Positions 6,652-9,178 of a stretch of 9,178 nt of DNA are shown one piece after another (position 1 is the stretch's first letter; each line of letters starts with the position of its first letter). The notes beneath the pieces were generated by a model. It had not been told where the DNA came from, ran no database searches, and saw only the letters and a list, made by a program, of their open reading frames with translations. The position numbers were made by a program, and so were the translations under genes. Source of the DNA: Candidatus Sumerlaeota bacterium (GTDB lineage Bacteria > Sumerlaeota > Sumerlaeia > JADFCT01); contig JAPLSP010000441.1 in assembly GCA_026398575.1 (NCBI GenBank), positions 1-9,178 on the forward strand, in the 5' to 3' direction.

Positions 6652-8426
6652 GCGGAGGCAAAACAGATGGCGAAGTCGCTGCCGCAGCCGACTTCGCTCT
6701 CGACCGTCACCCGCCCGCCGTGCAGCTGGACAATATGATTGACGATCGCCAGGCCCAACCCTGTGCCGCCCTGTTCGCGGCTGCGCGCCCTATCCACGCG
6801 ATAAAAGCGCTCGAACAGGCGCGGGAGATGCTCGCGCGGGATGCCGCAACCCTCATCGCGGACGTGAATTTCGATCTGGCCCTCCGGCGCGGCGCGCCCC
6901 TCCAGCCAGACGCGCCCGCCGGGTTGGCTGTGGCGGATGGCGTTGCTCAGAAGGTTGCAGACAGCCTGCTCCATCAGCGGAGCGTTGTATAGGCCTTTCA
7001 AATCGTCCGAACAAAGGATTTCAACTTGGATATCCTTGTTGCGAAGGAATAGGATGCACATCTCCAACGCGCCGTTCAGCGTTTCCAGAATCCGATTCTC
7101 GCTCCGCTCAATGACGGCCTGGCCCGCCCGTTGCTCCAGGCGCGACAGCAGCATCAGGTCTTCAATGATCGCATTCAAACGGCCGGCATGCTTGGCGACA
7201 ATGCCCAGGAATTTGTGCAGGTCTTCCTCGTTGTTCATCGCCCCGTCCAGGAGCGTCTCGACGTATCCCTTGATCGTGGTGATTGGAGTTTTCAGTTCAT
7301 GCGAAACATTGGCGACGAAATCGCTTCGGACCGTCTCGAGGCGGCGCAAGCGGGTGACGTCATTCAAAACCAGCACGGCGCCGACCGTCTGGCCCGACGG
7401 ATTCCGCAGGGGCGTGCCGCGCGCCTGGAGCCATCGCTCCTCATCCTCATGCAGGACGACGTCTTCCTCTTTTTCCGTTCCATCGAGCAATACACAATCG
7501 GCTAGATTCAGAATATCCGCGTTGCGCGTGACATCCATCAAACTTTTGCCAAAAGCGTTTTCGCCGGTCGCTCGCATCAGGCTCGCCGCAGCCTGATTCA
7601 GGAACAGGACGCGACGGTCCTTATCCAGCGCCACAACGCCCTCGCGCATGGCGGAGAACACGGCGTCACGCTCCTGGCGCTGGCTTTCAATCGTGCATAT
7701 GCGTTCATCCATTTGAGCCGCCATCAGATTCAGAGTTTCCGCCAGGGCTGCGAGTTCCAGTGTATCGGGGAGCGGCAGATGGTGTTCGAAACGGCCCTTG
7801 GCGTATAGGTCCGCTCCCTGTTGAATATCCTGAATCGGGCGGCTGATGCGCCGCGAAACGAGCCAACTGAAAGCGGCGGCCAGCGCTGCCGCGCCCAAGC
7901 TGATTAAAAATATTCTCATGCAGATGTTATAGACGCCATGGCGCAGGCGTTGCAGGGAGCGCGCGATTCGGACGACTCCCACCATCTGCCCATCGCGGCG
8001 CAGCGGAATGGCCACATAAGCCATCTTCTCTTTCAGTGTATCGCTGAAGCGCACGATGACGCCGGTTTCCCCATTCAGCGCTTGTTTGATTTCCGGCCGG
8101 TCCAGATGGTTGTACATGCGGGCGGGATTTTCTTCCGTATCTTCAGCGACTTTTCCGGAAGGCAGAACCACCGTGATCCGGGCGTCCAGTTGGGCGGCGG
8201 CGTCGCGGCAGAGGATGTTCAAGCGCTCGGCCTCCGCCTCGACACCCAGCAATGGCCCCATGCGGTCCGAGACAATCCGCGCGCTCTGTTCCAGATGCAG
8301 GTTCGTTTCCAGCAGATAAAAATTCCAGATCGCCTGATCCGCGTACCACGTCAAGATGGCCATCGCGGTCAGAGTGATGGCAAAAAACGGCGTGAAGATT
8401 TTCCAAAAGATGGGTTTGGGTTTCAT
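6636..8426 (-). CDS. phoR: PhoR-type membrane sensor histidine kinase
   Basis: This 596-residue kinase is the partner of the adjacent PhoB. Domain order: TM1 about 10-28; an extracytoplasmic sensor region 29-165; TM2 about 170-190; HAMP 190-243 (SRRISRPIQDIQQGA); PAS about 252-355 (VFSAMREGVVALDKDRRVLFLNQAA); HisKA with phosphoacceptor His376 in NVSHELKTP; HATPase with N-box Asn495 (NLLSNAIRHS), G1 DEGCGIP (524-530), F-box FERFYRVD (538-545) and G2 GGTGLGLAI (553-561). E. coli PhoR has little periplasmic sequence; this protein has a sizeable outer domain, as in Bacillus-type PhoR, so it may also sense a ligand directly. It lies 39 nt after phoB with no good ribosome site, so coupled translation is possible. 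Gene order supports phoR over a generic kinase. Confidence 0.93.
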   Translation of the reverse strand: MKPKPIFWKIFTPFFAITLTAMAILTWYADQAIWNFYLLETNLHLEQSARIVSDRMGPLLGVEAEAERLNILCRDAAAQLDARITVVLPSGKVAEDTEENPARMYNHLDRPEIKQALNGETGVIVRFSDTLKEKMAYVAIPLRRDGQMVGVVRIARSLQRLRHGVYNICMRIFLISLGAAALAAAFSWLVSRRISRPIQDIQQGADLYAKGRFEHHLPLPDTLELAALAETLNLMAAQMDERICTIESQRQERDAVFSAMREGVVALDKDRRVLFLNQAAASLMRATGENAFGKSLMDVTRNADILNLADCVLLDGTEKEEDVVLHEDEERWLQARGTPLRNPSGQTVGAVLVLNDVTRLRRLETVRSDFVANVSHELKTPITTIKGYVETLLDGAMNNEEDLHKFLGIVAKHAGRLNAIIEDLMLLSRLEQRAGQAVIERSENRILETLNGALEMCILFLRNKDIQVEILCSDDLKGLYNAPLMEQAVCNLLSNAIRHSQPGGRVWLEGRAAPEGQIEIHVRDEGCGIPREHLPRLFERFYRVDRARSREQGGTGLGLAIVNHIVQLHGGRVTVESEVGCGSDFAICFASALTNP

Positions 8427-8465
8427 AGATTGGCGTCAGTTTGCATGATTTTTTTCCCGAAGCGC

Positions 8466-9155
8466 TCAGTCATCTCTAAACCGATAGCCGACTCCGCGGA
8501 CGGTTTGGATGCAGGCGCCGGCCGTTGCCATCTTTTTCCGCAATCCGACAATCTGGACATCTATCGAGCGGTCCGTCACCCCGTAGTTGTCGCCGTGCGC
8601 GCCGCGGATGATCTGCGCGCGCGTGAAGACCTGCCCGGGGCGCGAAGCCAGCAGCTGCAGAATGCGGAATTCCGTCGCGGTCAGCAGCAGCGCAACGCCG
8701 TCCACGAGTGTTTCGTGGCGGACCGTGTCCATCGTCAGGGAGCCGCGGCGAATCACCTGCGGTTCGGCGGTTTTAGATTTGTCCGTGCGGCGCAGGACGG
8801 CCTGCACGCGCGCCAGCAGCACCGCGGGGCTGAACGGCTTTGTGATATAGTCGTCGGCGCCCAATTCCAATCCTTTGACAATATGCGCTTCCTCACCGAG
8901 GGCGCTGACAATGACGATCGGAATGGCGCTGGTCGCGGGATCGGCCTTGAGCAGGCGGCAGACATCCAAACCATTCAATTCCGGCATCAATATGTCCAGC
9001 AGGATCAAGTCCGGCGTTTGCGCGCGGGCCAGTTCCAAGCCCTGCGTTCCTGTCAGCGCCTTCAGGATTTGAAAACTTTTCTTTTCCAGATTATAAGCGA
9101 TCAGCTCGAGGATGTCGGGCTCATCCTCCACCACCAAAATGCGGGCAAGACTCAT
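8466..9155 (-). CDS. phoB: PhoB-type response regulator, OmpR/PhoB family
   Basis: At 229 residues it has the length of PhoB. The receiver domain (about 4-122) has the acidic pair Glu10-Asp11, phosphoacceptor Asp54 (ILLDILMP), Ser84 (VIVSAL), Tyr103 and Lys106 (ADDYITKPFSP). The C-terminal winged helix (about 135-226) shows LTATEFRILQLLA, VFTRAQII, the recognition-helix region DRSIDVQIVGLRKKM and the wing GVGYRF. Phosphorylated PhoB binds Pho boxes and activates pst genes. The ATG at 9155 has a good ribosome site (AAGGAAG, 7 nt away). It is the first gene seen in the operon; the promoter lies beyond the right edge, with only 23 bases of leader in view. Assignment as PhoB rather than another OmpR-family member rests on the phoR-pst-phoU neighbours. 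Confidence 0.94.
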   Translation of the reverse strand: MSLARILVVEDEPDILELIAYNLEKKSFQILKALTGTQGLELARAQTPDLILLDILMPELNGLDVCRLLKADPATSAIPIVIVSALGEEAHIVKGLELGADDYITKPFSPAVLLARVQAVLRRTDKSKTAEPQVIRRGSLTMDTVRHETLVDGVALLLTATEFRILQLLASRPGQVFTRAQIIRGAHGDNYGVTDRSIDVQIVGLRKKMATAGACIQTVRGVGYRFRDD

Positions 9156-9178
9156 GCGATATCTTCCTTCTGCGAACG

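Overview
The window carries a complete phosphate-starvation locus on the minus strand, in the order phoB-phoR-pstS-pstC-pstA-pstB-phoU (9155 down to 1134). After a roughly 350-base spacer, the 5' part of one more minus-strand gene (780 down to 1) runs off the left edge. No rRNA, tRNA, CRISPR array, transposase or phage gene was seen.

The organism looks like a diderm bacterium of fairly high G+C. PstS has a signal peptide, PstA has a large extracytoplasmic insert, and the left-edge gene has a signal peptide and an aromatic-rich beta-like pattern. The spacers hold long palindromic repeats and an A/T-rich CATTTT heptad tract, a style I associate loosely with PVC-superphylum and related uncultured lineages. 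No taxonomic marker gene is present, so this is a weak inference.

Layout from right to left: PhoB (response regulator) and PhoR (sensor kinase with an extracytoplasmic sensor region, HAMP, PAS, HisKA and HATPase) come first. A 114-nt gap holds spaced TTAGG words that may be a PhoB site. PstS (binding protein), PstC and PstA (permeases) and PstB (ATPase) form the high-affinity phosphate ABC importer. PhoU, the last gene, is the expected link between transporter state and PhoR signalling. When phosphate is scarce, PhoR should phosphorylate PhoB, which should raise transcription of the importer; PhoU should damp the signal when phosphate returns.

What is unusual lies between and inside the genes. 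The pstS-pstC and pstC-pstA spacers each contain a long hairpin built from related repeat units; one overlaps the pstC stop codon. A different, nearly perfect 39-bp-arm palindrome follows phoU. The pstA-pstB junction is a heptanucleotide tandem repeat that places an ATG every seven bases. PstA carries an insert of about 160 residues and PstC an insert with two extra predicted membrane segments. No new defence or mobile system was found; the most interesting material is this repeat family and its possible effect on expression within the operon.
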